Of a DNA stretch of 64,000 bases, positions 47,801-54,684 are shown one piece after another (position 1 is the stretch's first letter; every line of letters starts with the position of its first letter). A model generated the notes under the pieces. The model searched no databases. It saw only the letters and a program-made list of their open reading frames with translations, and was not told the DNA's origin. The DNA is from Pseudomonas sp. CFII64 (GTDB taxonomy: Bacteria > Pseudomonadota > Gammaproteobacteria > Pseudomonadales > Pseudomonadaceae): the NCBI RefSeq assembly GCF_000416235.1, contig NZ_ATLO01000003.1, positions 124,001 to 188,000 on the forward strand, in the 5' to 3' direction. The position numbers and the translations under genes were made by a program.

Positions 47801-48480
47801 AGCAAGTCGGCAGCATCGACGCCGAACATCTGGAAAGCGCATTGGCTGAACTGAACGGTTTGATCGCCGCCAGTGAACAACTGTGCGCCGAGTTGCGCGC
47901 CCAGCAAGCCGACGACCAGCGTCGTCAGGACGCCAATCAAGCGTTGGCGCAGCGCATCAGCCAGGCCTATGACGAATGGCAACGCTGGGCGCGGCTCAAT
48001 GCGCTGATCGGCTCGGCCACCGGCGACACCTTCCGCAAGATTGCCCAGGCCTACAACCTCGACCTGCTGGTGCATCACGCCAACGCGCAACTCAAGCAAC
48101 TGGTGCGACGTTATCGGCTCAAACGCGGCGGCAGCATGCTGGGCCTGCTGGTCATGGACACGGAAATGGGCGATGAACTGCGCTCGGTGCATTCGTTGTC
48201 CGGCGGCGAAACCTTCCTGGTTTCCCTGGCCTTGGCGTTGGGCCTGGCCTCGATGGCTTCCAGCACGCTGAAAATCGAATCACTGTTCATCGACGAAGGC
48301 TTCGGCAGCCTCGACCCGGAATCCCTGCAACTGGCCATGGATGCGCTGGACGGGCTTCAGGCCCAGGGCCGCAAGGTGGGGGTTATCTCCCACGTCCAGG
48401 AAATGCACGAACGGATTCCGGTGCAGATCCAGGTGCGGCGCCAGGGCAATGGTTTGAGCACGATCGAGGTCAGCAGTTGA
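44836..48480 (+). CDS. sbcC: SbcC, SMC-like ATPase subunit of SbcCD
   Basis: Rad50-type ATPase of 1,214 residues. Walker A GPTGAGKST lies near residue 37; two very long coiled coils, unusually rich in Gln and Glu, run from about 190 to 1,000 and are interrupted by the zinc hook CPVCGS (Cys605 and Cys608). The C-terminal half-site has SLSGGETFLVSLALAL (near 1,120) and LFIDEGFGSLD. The hook joins two SbcC arms through zinc. It overlaps sbcD upstream and the GST gene by one base downstream. Confidence 0.97.
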   Translation: MKILAIRLKNLASLAGPFELDFTAEPLASAGLFAITGPTGAGKSTLLDALCLALFGAIPRLSNIGQSKVPEIDGDISTNDPRTLLRRGTGSGFAEVDFVGIDNRRYRARWETNRARDNASKKLQASRQTLTDLDSEQILSSQNKTEYKTLLEARLGLNFEQFTRAVMLAQSEFSAFLKADDRERSELLEKLTDTAIYSQLGRRAFSKSQEAKKAHDDLQALATGVTPMAAEDRVELDQRVEAAQLTLKTRQSELRQLELQQQWHKTLLQLQQEQQSAAAQLQQAQLQWDAQSGERLNLARLEQLAPQRHQFLRQTELTAQLTPLANQIEQHIRQQSELHTRQTQLQQTCVEAQAASLKAQQQHSDAAPLLRQAFDIQSNVARLADELRQADEHKQQAEHSYTQGQSALQSLLAQQAQVTERLQRIAGQLELSQALAPLGEAWNAYRDRLKQLMQIGARLKQGQSELPSLEQRAATASQQTTELRNALDLLYREAGAEAEAVGEQIQILGSLLQDNRKQQRAFEELARLWASQQELDSRALELTEKQQQVQQQRDQLNSQGLQAKNQLQVAEQTLTVTRQLLERQRLARSASVEELRLQLQDEQPCPVCGSNEHPWHEPQVLLQSLTRHDENEEHNAQKAVDTLKETLAELRTTVGGLIAQQKEFLQQQEQLATRQQALAPAFDAHPLGKRLLEQDAAKRDAWLNQQLTQLTQNITQDEQRQDALLTLQKEAARLQQQLLSANEAGQAASQQLAEQQRALNSDRERLEEELTAFAPLLSAEQLDGLRHDAATTVMQLDQQVTQRLDQLEQQRDELLEQRERQQKIELEQSQQQTRARQLSELQQRSTVLGDQQIAGQQALAQLLGEHANAEQWQQQLESAVEQSRHAESAANQALQEVSSQLIQLAAELQARQERLHGMQQESTELGTRIAEWRSRHHELDDSGLQQLLSVDDEQVSELRRQLQASEKAVEQFKVLLQEREQRLSSHQAQQVGSIDAEHLESALAELNGLIAASEQLCAELRAQQADDQRRQDANQALAQRISQAYDEWQRWARLNALIGSATGDTFRKIAQAYNLDLLVHHANAQLKQLVRRYRLKRGGSMLGLLVMDTEMGDELRSVHSLSGGETFLVSLALALGLASMASSTLKIESLFIDEGFGSLDPESLQLAMDALDGLQAQGRKVGVISHVQEMHERIPVQIQVRRQGNGLSTIEVSS

Positions 48481-49076
48481 TGCCGATTCTGTATTCGTTT
48501 CGACGTTGCCCCTATGCCATGCGCGCACGCATGGCCGTGCGTTATGCCGGCTGCGAGGTGCGCATCGAGGAAATCAGTCTCAAGGCCAAGCCGCCGCAAA
48601 TGCTGGAGCGCTCACCGAAAGGCACGGTGCCCGTCTTGATCCTTGATGATCAGGTGCTGGAACAGAGCCTGGACATCATGCACTGGGCGCTGGCGCAGAA
48701 CGATCCGGACAACTGGCTGATGATTAATGACGGCGATGCACGACGCCAGATTCAGGCGCTCATCGAAGAAAACGATGAGGTCTTCAAAGTCCATCTGGAT
48801 CGCTATAAATATTTTGTTCGCCACCCGGAATATCCTCAGCAACATTACCGGCAGTTGGCTGAAGGGTTTCTGCAACAACTGGAAGATCGCCTGCAACAGC
48901 GGGACTTTCTGGTCGGTGATCATCTGACGTTGACAGATATTGCGTTGGCGCCGTTTATCCGGCAATTCAGCGCGGTGGAACCCGAGTGGTTTACGGGCAG
49001 CCCTTATCCGAGGTTGCGTGGCTGGTTGCAGCGGTTCGTCGAATCTGCTTTGTTCAAGGCGGTGATGGTTAAGTGA
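48480..49076 (+). CDS. Glutathione S-transferase family protein
   Basis: A 198-residue GST. The thioredoxin-like N-terminal domain has a Cys in FRRCPYAMRARMAV (Cys9), the cis-proline motif GTVPVL (near 49) and the EQSLDIMHW segment that binds the glutathione gamma-Glu; the C-terminal helical domain includes LVGDHLTLTDIALAPFI (near 150), the usual N-capping box. The TGATG junction makes it the third gene of the sbcDC operon, though a functional link is not known. Confidence 0.92.
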   Translation: MPILYSFRRCPYAMRARMAVRYAGCEVRIEEISLKAKPPQMLERSPKGTVPVLILDDQVLEQSLDIMHWALAQNDPDNWLMINDGDARRQIQALIEENDEVFKVHLDRYKYFVRHPEYPQQHYRQLAEGFLQQLEDRLQQRDFLVGDHLTLTDIALAPFIRQFSAVEPEWFTGSPYPRLRGWLQRFVESALFKAVMVK

Positions 49077-49126
49077 AACTATCGTGTGGGCTGATCGCTA
49101 ACGGCCGGCGTGCTCAAATCACAGGT

Positions 49127-49330
49127 TTAAATCAGGTCGCCCGCTCTTTCCGGCCGATTCCCCGCCACCATGTTCTGCGCCCTGGACCGTTCAATGGCGT
49201 GGGCGATCTCGTGGCGGCATTCGATACTGCGCGCCAATCCGCCCACCGAACCCTGACCAACACCCAGCAATGAACCGCCATTGATCAATACCGCGAGCCC
49301 GGCCGTTACCCATAACTTCCCGCCACTCAC
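49127..49330 (-). CDS. Very small membrane protein, second of a pair
   Basis: I do not recognise this 67-residue protein. It starts with GTG overlapping the stop of the upstream small gene (GTGA), which argues for a real coupled pair. The N-terminus (about 6-22, LWVTAGLAVLINGGSLL) is a weak membrane segment; the rest is polar (RSIECRHEIAHAIERSR). No function can be inferred. Confidence 0.55.
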   Translation of the reverse strand: MSGGKLWVTAGLAVLINGGSLLGVGQGSVGGLARSIECRHEIAHAIERSRAQNMVAGNRPERAGDLI

Positions 49331-49500
49331 GACGCACGCTCCTGGACATTAACCGCAGTGCGTTCAACCAGGGTTTGCGTCGAAGGCGTTGTCAGTTGTG
49401 GATTCATGCTGGTAACAGTGACCACGGCGATGAAAACAACATAAAGCGAAATGGCGATATAAGCGCCTTGTTTGATTGAATGAAGAATGGCGGTGGCCAT
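49327..49500 (-). CDS. Very small single-span membrane protein, first of a pair
   Basis: A 57-residue protein, MATAILHSIKQGAYIAISLY then a span reaching about residue 31 (YVVFIAVVTVTSM) and a short Thr-rich polar tail. ACGGAGTTACAACC precedes the ATG. The open frame reaches 49725 but the extra part crosses a terminator and has no ribosome site. Its stop overlaps the next small gene. Confidence 0.65.
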   Translation of the reverse strand: MATAILHSIKQGAYIAISLYVVFIAVVTVTSMNPQLTTPSTQTLVERTAVNVQERAS

Positions 49501-49621
49501 GGTTGTAACTCCGTGATGTGTTTCCAGGCCGACAGAATCGCGGAAAAGCGCACTATTGAAAAACGATGGTTGGGCATAGCGGATATCAGGTCGGTTGATA
49601 ATGGGCGAACCAGAATCAAGA

Positions 49622-49657
49622 TAAAAAAAAGCCCGCGAACCTGTACAGGCGCGGGCT
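49622..49657 (-). terminator. Terminator upstream of the small membrane gene pair
   Basis: On the minus strand a GCCCGCG / CGCGGGC stem (with a further inner CCTGTACAGG palindrome) is followed by eight T. It would stop transcripts arriving from the small secreted-protein gene and insulate the pair downstream. Confidence 0.82.
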
Positions 49658-49671
49658 AAAGGGAAGTCATC

Positions 49672-49776
49672 TGACGCTTTCGCGAGCAGGCTCACCGGGC
49701 AGAATTTGCAGGGTCTGATACGCAATGATCAGTGGTCGCAAAAACCTGAGTAAGCGAACATGCTCGCGAAAGCGGC
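49672..49776. repeat. REP-like inverted pair
   Basis: GACGCTTTCGCGAGCAGGCT (from 49673) and the reverse-oriented AACATGCTCGCGAAAGCGGC (49757-49776) form a pair about 60 bases apart. This is a second REP subtype, different from the GGCTTTAGCC type. Confidence 0.6.
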
Positions 49777-49801
49777 GGCTATTGCATACAACTTTTATTG
49801 C

Positions 49802-49848
49802 GAATCCATTCCCCGGTATTGAACCGTTCATTAACGGGGAATGGATTC
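49802..49848. other. 14-bp perfect stem-loop past the small secreted gene
   Basis: GAATCCATTCCCCG (49802-49815) and CGGGGAATGGATTC (49835-49848) pair perfectly around a 19-base loop, 16 bases after the stop of the small minus-strand gene. No T-run follows. It may protect or process the 3' end of that message. Confidence 0.6.
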
Positions 49849-49863
49849 ACGTGTTAGATACGT

Positions 49864-50046
49864 TCATTGTTGAATTTTGTGATCCAGTGCGGCGTAGAAC
49901 CTGGCGCTTTGTTGCAGATACTTGGGGGAGTAAGTTTGGGTAGAGTGAGCTTTTTTGTCGGCAACTTCGACACTGGCGTGGGCTGGCAGCGCAACAGTGG
50001 CTGAGATGGCAGACGCGGCGATGATGGAGAAGATATTGAAGTTCAT
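49864..50046 (-). CDS. Small exported protein of unknown function
   Basis: A 60-residue protein with a clear signal peptide, MNFNIFSIIAASAISATVAL ending in PAHA at residue 24, leaving a mature peptide of 36 residues (SVEVADKKAHSTQTYSPKYL and beyond). GAGGGTTACCGCC precedes the ATG, a strong ribosome site. I do not recognise the family. The 3' end is followed by a perfect 14-bp hairpin. Confidence 0.7.
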   Translation of the reverse strand: MNFNIFSIIAASAISATVALPAHASVEVADKKAHSTQTYSPKYLQQSARFYAALDHKIQQ

Positions 50047-50182
50047 GGCGGTAACCCTCGGATGTTCTGTGGAAGCTTCGTTTCAAGTCTTGACCGTCTT
50101 GGCCGTGACTCAAACTTACCCCCGAGGGCCGATCATTCGAAATGTTTTGTAGCACTAGCTCATATCAGCCGGATTAATACAT

Positions 50183-50213
50183 ACGCCAGCCCGCGTATCT
50201 GGCGGGCTGGCGT
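50183..50213. other. 12-bp perfect hairpin after the lactonase gene
   Basis: ACGCCAGCCCGC and GCGGGCTGGCGT pair without mismatch around a 7-base loop, 10 bases past the lactonase stop. No clear T-run follows on the minus strand, so it is at best a weak terminator or a 3'-end stabiliser. Confidence 0.55.
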
Positions 50214-50223
50214 CGATCCACAG

Positions 50224-51393
50224 CTACTTGCGCGTCAGGAAACGGAAGTCCGAAGGCGAGTCGAAGTCGACTTTTTGCACCGTCTCGCCGAGCAATCCGG
50301 TTTTCGGATCGACCTTGACGGTAACAATCTGATTGCTTTTCTGGTTGGCGATCAGCATGAAGTGGCCGCTCGGGTCAAAACTGAACTCCCGAGGCTCGGT
50401 GCCTTCCACGGAACGGCGCTGAATTTCCTTGAGCTGACCTTTGCCGTCGATGGCGAACACCAGCAACTGATTGGCCTCGCCGCGATTGGCCACGTACAGG
50501 AACTTGCCGTCCGCCGAGGTGTGCAAACCACCCGCGCCGACTTTCTGCTGCACGCCTTTATTCTTCAGGTCCACCAGCTGCGTCTGTTTGAACGCGCCAT
50601 CGTGGTAATCGAATACCGCCACCTGGGCGAGCATTTCCAGGGTCAGCCAGGCGTGCTTGCCGTCCTTGCTGAACAACAGATGCCGAGGACCACTGCCCGG
50701 CGCCAGTTCTACAGTCGGATGTTTGGCGGGCTGCAACGGTTGGGGTTTCTGGCCGTCGTAACCGAACACGAACAGCTTGTCGGCACCCAGATCGCTGGCC
50801 ACCAGATACTTGCCGTCCGGCGTTGGCACCGCCGAGTGCACGTGGGAAGACGCCTGGCGTTCCGCGTTGACCTTGCTGGCGCCGTGATTATTGCTGACTT
50901 GCGCAACGTCAGACAGCTTGCCGTCCTTGCCGACGGGAATTACCGCCAGGGCACCGCCCGGATCGGGATGCACCGCGTAGTTGGAGACAAACAGGAAACG
51001 CTCATCCGGGCTCAGGCTCGAATGGGTCGGCTCGTCGCCACGGCTGACCACTTGATTGATCGGCGTCACTTCATGGCTCTTGGGGTCAATGGCAAAACTG
51101 CTGACCTTGCCCACCACATCGCTGCCACCGGGGCCGTTTTCGTTGACCGCGAACAGATGTCGCTGATCTTTGGACAGGGTGAGCCAGGACGGATTTTCGC
51201 TTTTGATCACTTGCAGCGGCTTGGCGTCGAGCTTGCCGGTCTGGCTGTCGAAACGATAACGGTAGATGCCTTCGCTGGCACCCTGGGTATATGAGCCGAT
51301 CAGTACGTCGTAGTCGGTCATGCTTTGAGCCTGTAGCGGCAGAGCGCTCATTGCGCTGACCAGCGTCAGCAACGGCAGGAGTTTACGAGTCAT
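50224..51393 (-). CDS. Exported beta-propeller lactonase (6-phosphogluconolactonase / YbhE fold)
   Basis: A 389-residue seven-bladed propeller of the lactonase family PF10282. A signal peptide (1-23, ending PLQAQS) indicates a periplasmic enzyme, so a phosphorylated sugar lactone is an unlikely substrate; an aldono- or aldarolactone is more likely. Characteristic segments: IGSYTQGASEGIYRYRFD (near 32), FLFVSNYAVHPDPGGALAV (near 133), GPRHLLFSKDGKHAW (near 234) and PREFSFDPSGHFMLIANQ (near 334). It sits beside a sugar-acid catabolic island on the same strand as the permease genes; a functional link is inference. Confidence 0.88.
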   Translation of the reverse strand: MTRKLLPLLTLVSAMSALPLQAQSMTDYDVLIGSYTQGASEGIYRYRFDSQTGKLDAKPLQVIKSENPSWLTLSKDQRHLFAVNENGPGGSDVVGKVSSFAIDPKSHEVTPINQVVSRGDEPTHSSLSPDERFLFVSNYAVHPDPGGALAVIPVGKDGKLSDVAQVSNNHGASKVNAERQASSHVHSAVPTPDGKYLVASDLGADKLFVFGYDGQKPQPLQPAKHPTVELAPGSGPRHLLFSKDGKHAWLTLEMLAQVAVFDYHDGAFKQTQLVDLKNKGVQQKVGAGGLHTSADGKFLYVANRGEANQLLVFAIDGKGQLKEIQRRSVEGTEPREFSFDPSGHFMLIANQKSNQIVTVKVDPKTGLLGETVQKVDFDSPSDFRFLTRK

Positions 51394-51473
51394 GGGCAGA
51401 TCTCTTCTGAATTGTTATCGGGCGCCATCGACGCGAGATTCACCTCTATGACACTGCCTGCCCCGGATTGGTT

Positions 51474-51770
51474 TTATACCGCTGCGTCCTCTTCAAGCTC
51501 GTCCACTTCATTGCTCGGCGTGAATGCTTCCAGGCATTTGAGGCTGTAATCGCTGGTGCCGTCGCTGATCGTCCAGCTTTGCAGCGCTGCGTCGAACGTC
51601 GCCGCCTGAATCTGCTCAATCGTGAAACGCCAGGTCTTGCGCTCGCGACCGTCCATGCATTCCAGCGTCAGGAACTCGCCCAGGAAAAAATCCCAGGCGT
51701 GCAGGCCGTCGATTTCCAGCATGGTCGCGATCTTCAGCGATTCGAGCAGGGTGGCAGGAGCATCGGTCAT
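51474..51770 (-). CDS. DUF5629 small protein
   Basis: A 98-residue cytoplasmic protein, MTDAPATLLESLKIATMLEI with a C-terminal acidic tail (NEVDELEEDAAV). It resembles the Pseudomonas-restricted DUF5629 family, of unknown function. Two starts compete: this ATG, whose AAGG site lies in the arm of a hairpin, and an ATG five codons upstream (51785) displayed in that hairpin's loop. Confidence 0.75.
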   Translation of the reverse strand: MTDAPATLLESLKIATMLEIDGLHAWDFFLGEFLTLECMDGRERKTWRFTIEQIQAATFDAALQSWTISDGTSDYSLKCLEAFTPSNEVDELEEDAAV

Positions 51771-51802
51771 ATCATTCGCCTTCATAAAAAAGGCGAATGA
51801 TA
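51770..51802 (-). promoter_or_regulatory. 13-bp hairpin covering the ribosome site of the DUF5629 gene
   Basis: On the minus strand TATCATTCGCCTT pairs perfectly with AAGGCGAATGATA around a 7-base loop. The downstream arm contains the AAGG ribosome site and reaches the A of the ATG at 51770. The loop is T-rich, so it could also act as a crude terminator for the upstream permease gene that ends at 51823. Confidence 0.55.
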
Positions 51803-51822
51803 GGCCAAAATGCCTTGCTCGG

Positions 51823-53181
51823 TCATGCCGGAGCTTGTACCGCTGATGCAATTGGCTTGTCGTGAATGGTCTCACGCACGTAATAACGATTCGGTATGCC
51901 CCAGATAATCAGCGCGGTGGCCAGCACGCAGACGGCGCACAGCACGTACAGCGCGGGCGTGGCCACACCGGTCAAGTCCTTGATCCGGCCGACCATGAAC
52001 GGTGCGATGATCCCGCCGAGCTGACCAATGGAGTTGATAAGCGCGATGCCCGCAGCCGCAGCCAGACCGCTGAGAAAGCGCGGCGGAATGGTCCAGAAGA
52101 TCGGCATCCAGGCGATGATTCCGGTCATGATCATGGTCATGCCGACCATTAACGGAACCAGTTGCCCCGGGAAGCTGGCGCAGACCAGATACCCGGCAGC
52201 GGTCAGCGCGGCGCAACCCGCCATGTGCCAGCGCCGCTCGCCATGGCGGTCCGAGCTGGCACCGATCAGCAGATTGCCAACCACCGCGCCCAGATACGGA
52301 ATGACCGTCAACAGCCCGATGTTCATGGTGTCGGCCACACCGGCGGTCTTGATCAACTGCGGCATCCAGAACAGCAGGCCGGTCAGCGCCATCACCAGGC
52401 ACAGATAAATCACCGACATCACGTAAGTGGTCGGGTGTTTCCAGATGTCCTTGAAGGTCTGGGGAATCTGCGGCTGCACTTCCTTGGCCATCCGCGCCAG
52501 CACGACTTTCTTCTCCCGGTCGTTCAACCACGGCGCGTCTTCGATCCGGTCGCAGACGAACCAGAACACGACAACGCCGAGCAGCACCGAAGGGATGCCC
52601 TCAAGCAGAAACAGCCAGCGCCAGCCGGGCATGCCCAGCACGCCATCGAAATGGCCGAGAATCAAACCGGCAATCGGACCGCCGACGATACCGCACAGGC
52701 AGATCGAACTCTTGAAGTAGGAATTGACCCGCGCCCGGCGATTACCCGGATACCACTGGGTAAAGAAATACAGCACACCGGGGACGAAGCCCGCTTCCAT
52801 CACGCCGATCAAAAAACGCATGGTGTAGAACCAGAATTCGTTCTGCACGAACATCATGCAGGCCGAGGTAATGCCCCAGCTCACCATGATCCGCGCGATC
52901 CAGACCCGCGCGCCGATCTTGTGCAGCAGCATGTTGCTGGGCACTTCGAACAGGAAATAGCCGACGAAAAACAGGCTGGCGCCGAGGCCGTAAACCGTTT
53001 CGCTGAAACCCAGATCGCTCTGCATCTGCAACTTGGCGAAACTGATATTGACCCGATCCAGATAGGCGAACAGGAAACAGGCAATGAACAGCGGGATGAT
53101 CCGCCAGTTCACCTTGCGATAAATCCGGTCCTCGAAAGCATCCTCGTCGAAGGCTTCGACGGGCACAGTAGTGTTGGTCAT
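51823..53181 (-). CDS. MFS permease of the anion:cation symporter family (permease 1)
   Basis: A 452-residue inner-membrane transporter with 12 predicted membrane segments. The opening RIIPLFIACFLFAYLDRVNI (near residue 27) and IGVMEAGFVPGVLYFFTQWY (near 125) are hallmarks of the ACS family, which imports sugar acids, tartrate, phthalate and similar anions. GAGGTGTGCAC precedes the ATG. It resembles permease 2 of the same island. A REP array separates it from the AraD1 gene upstream. Confidence 0.92.
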   Translation of the reverse strand: MTNTTVPVEAFDEDAFEDRIYRKVNWRIIPLFIACFLFAYLDRVNISFAKLQMQSDLGFSETVYGLGASLFFVGYFLFEVPSNMLLHKIGARVWIARIMVSWGITSACMMFVQNEFWFYTMRFLIGVMEAGFVPGVLYFFTQWYPGNRRARVNSYFKSSICLCGIVGGPIAGLILGHFDGVLGMPGWRWLFLLEGIPSVLLGVVVFWFVCDRIEDAPWLNDREKKVVLARMAKEVQPQIPQTFKDIWKHPTTYVMSVIYLCLVMALTGLLFWMPQLIKTAGVADTMNIGLLTVIPYLGAVVGNLLIGASSDRHGERRWHMAGCAALTAAGYLVCASFPGQLVPLMVGMTMIMTGIIAWMPIFWTIPPRFLSGLAAAAGIALINSIGQLGGIIAPFMVGRIKDLTGVATPALYVLCAVCVLATALIIWGIPNRYYVRETIHDKPIASAVQAPA

Positions 53182-53239
53182 GTGCACACCTCGTTATTTT
53201 TATTGGATATGTACGTTACGACGCAAAAAACGACGGCAG

Positions 53240-53560
53240 ACAACGTCTTCGGGGACAAGTCCCTTCCTACCGTTTCGCATGGGTTCGGTACGACCGGACT
53301 TGTCCGGGAAGGCGTCAGGATTGCCGGGAAAGATCCTCTGCGCTTGCACCGACGTCTTCGGGGACAAGTCCCCTCCTACCGGAATTGCCAGAGAAGATCT
53401 TCAGCGCTTGCACCAACGTCTTCGGGGACAAGTCTCCTCCTACCGTTTCGCATGGGTTCGGTAGGACCGGACTTGTCCGGGAAGGCGTCAGGATTGCCGG
53501 GAAAGATCCTCTGCGCTTGCACCGACGTCTTCGGGGACAAGTCCCCTCCTACCGATGTAT
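53240..53560. repeat. REP array with a 173-base tandem duplication
   Basis: GTCTTCGGGGACAAGTC occurs at 53245, 53353, 53418 and 53526 (steps of 108, 65 and 108), alternating with the inverted CCGGACTTGTCCGGGAAGGC. The block that begins GTTTCGCATGGGTTCGGTA recurs after 173 bases with one or two changes, so the array grew by tandem duplication. Short ORFs across it are not genes. Confidence 0.9.
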
Positions 53561-53573
53561 GCCCAAACGAGTG

Positions 53574-54566
53574 TCAAAGCCTGCCAATCCCCCCCGGCTG
53601 AAACGCGGCTTCAGTGGCGGCGATCCCATTGACCAGTGGCTTGCCGAATTCGGCCTGGCTGATTTCAAACTGGTCGCCCGGCTGGGTGCGAATGCCGTCG
53701 GCAAACGACAGGGTCGCGGTGCCGAAGAAATGCACATGCACGTCGCCTGGACGCAGGAACTGCGCATATTTGAAGTGGTGATATTCAAGGTTTTCCAGGC
53801 TGTGGCACATGTTGGCTTCGCCGCTGAGGAATTCTTTCTCCCACAGCACGGCGCCATCACGAATGACTCGACTGGTGCCAGCCAGATTCTGTGGCAGTTC
53901 GCCAACCCGCAGCTCAGGGCCGAACGAACAGGCGCGCAGCTTGGAATGGGCCAGATACAGGTAATTCCTGCGCTCCATGATGTGATCGGAATATTCGTTG
54001 CCGATGGCGAAACCCAGGCGATACGGCTTGCCGTCGTTGCCAATCACGTATAGGCCGCTGAGTTCTGGCTCTTCGCCGCCGTCTTCGGCAAAAGGTGGCA
54101 AGGCAAACGCAGCACCGGGGCGCACGACGATGCCGCCATCGCCTTTGTAGAACCATTCAGGTTGCACGCCCGCCTGACCGGCCTCGGGTTTGCCACCCTC
54201 CACGCCCCATTTGAAGATGCGCATGGTGTCGGTCATCGACGCTTCGTCGCCCGCCTGCTGGTGCATCTTGTCCCGCGCCGAAGCGCTGCCCAGATGGGTC
54301 AAACCTGTGCCGCTGACCAACAGGTGCGCAGGATCGGGATGGTCCAGCGGTGGCAGGATGCGCTGTTCGCTGAGCAGTTGCGCATAATCGTGGCTGTCAC
54401 CGAGGCCTTGGCTGTCGACCTGCCGAGCCAGATCGACGCCCGCATCAATGGCCGACAACGCCAATTCGCGCACGCTCTGTGCGCCCTGCACTTCGCGGAT
54501 CAGATCGCCATCCACCAGACCGACGCGACGCTGGCCGTTGCTCAATTCGAATTGCACTAAATTCAT
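53574..54566 (-). CDS. AraD1/GguC-family protein (fumarylacetoacetase-like fold)
   Basis: A 330-residue protein, MNLVQFELSNGQRRVGLVDG onward, of the family named AraD1/GguC, often encoded in L-arabinose and sugar-acid clusters and related to fumarylacetoacetate hydrolases. The C-terminal part has the FAH-like metal region with FAIGNEYSDHIMERRNYLYL (near 188) and PGDVHVHFFGTATLSFADG (near 275). It would act on the 2-keto-3-deoxy acid made by the dehydratase encoded nearby; whether as dehydratase, hydrolase or aldolase cannot be told. It lies 118 bases downstream of permease 2 and is probably in its operon. Confidence 0.85.
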   Translation of the reverse strand: MNLVQFELSNGQRRVGLVDGDLIREVQGAQSVRELALSAIDAGVDLARQVDSQGLGDSHDYAQLLSEQRILPPLDHPDPAHLLVSGTGLTHLGSASARDKMHQQAGDEASMTDTMRIFKWGVEGGKPEAGQAGVQPEWFYKGDGGIVVRPGAAFALPPFAEDGGEEPELSGLYVIGNDGKPYRLGFAIGNEYSDHIMERRNYLYLAHSKLRACSFGPELRVGELPQNLAGTSRVIRDGAVLWEKEFLSGEANMCHSLENLEYHHFKYAQFLRPGDVHVHFFGTATLSFADGIRTQPGDQFEISQAEFGKPLVNGIAATEAAFQPGGIGRL

Positions 54567-54593
54567 GATAAATCTCCTTCAGATAGTGGGTCG

Positions 54594-54681
54594 TTGGAGC
54601 GAGGCTTGCCCGCGAATCGGTCAACCAGTTGATGTACGCGTCGACTGATCCGATGCTTTCGCGGGCAAAACTCGCTCCACC
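54594..54681. repeat. REP pair between permease 2 and the AraD1 gene
   Basis: GGAGCGAGGCTTGCCCGCGA and, inverted, TTCGCGGGCAAAACTCGCTC face each other. A hairpin here inside a likely operon could lower expression of the downstream gene. Confidence 0.85.
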
Positions 54682-54684
54682 AGA

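Noticed and set aside
49725..49943. A 72-codon plus-strand frame across the small-gene pocket
   Set aside because: It runs through the REP-like pair and the perfect hairpin and opposite the small exported gene; no ribosome site.
53240..53560. Possible CRISPR array from regularly repeated units
   Set aside because: Units are inverted REP palindromes with irregular spacing and near-identical intervening DNA, not unique spacers, and no cas gene is nearby.
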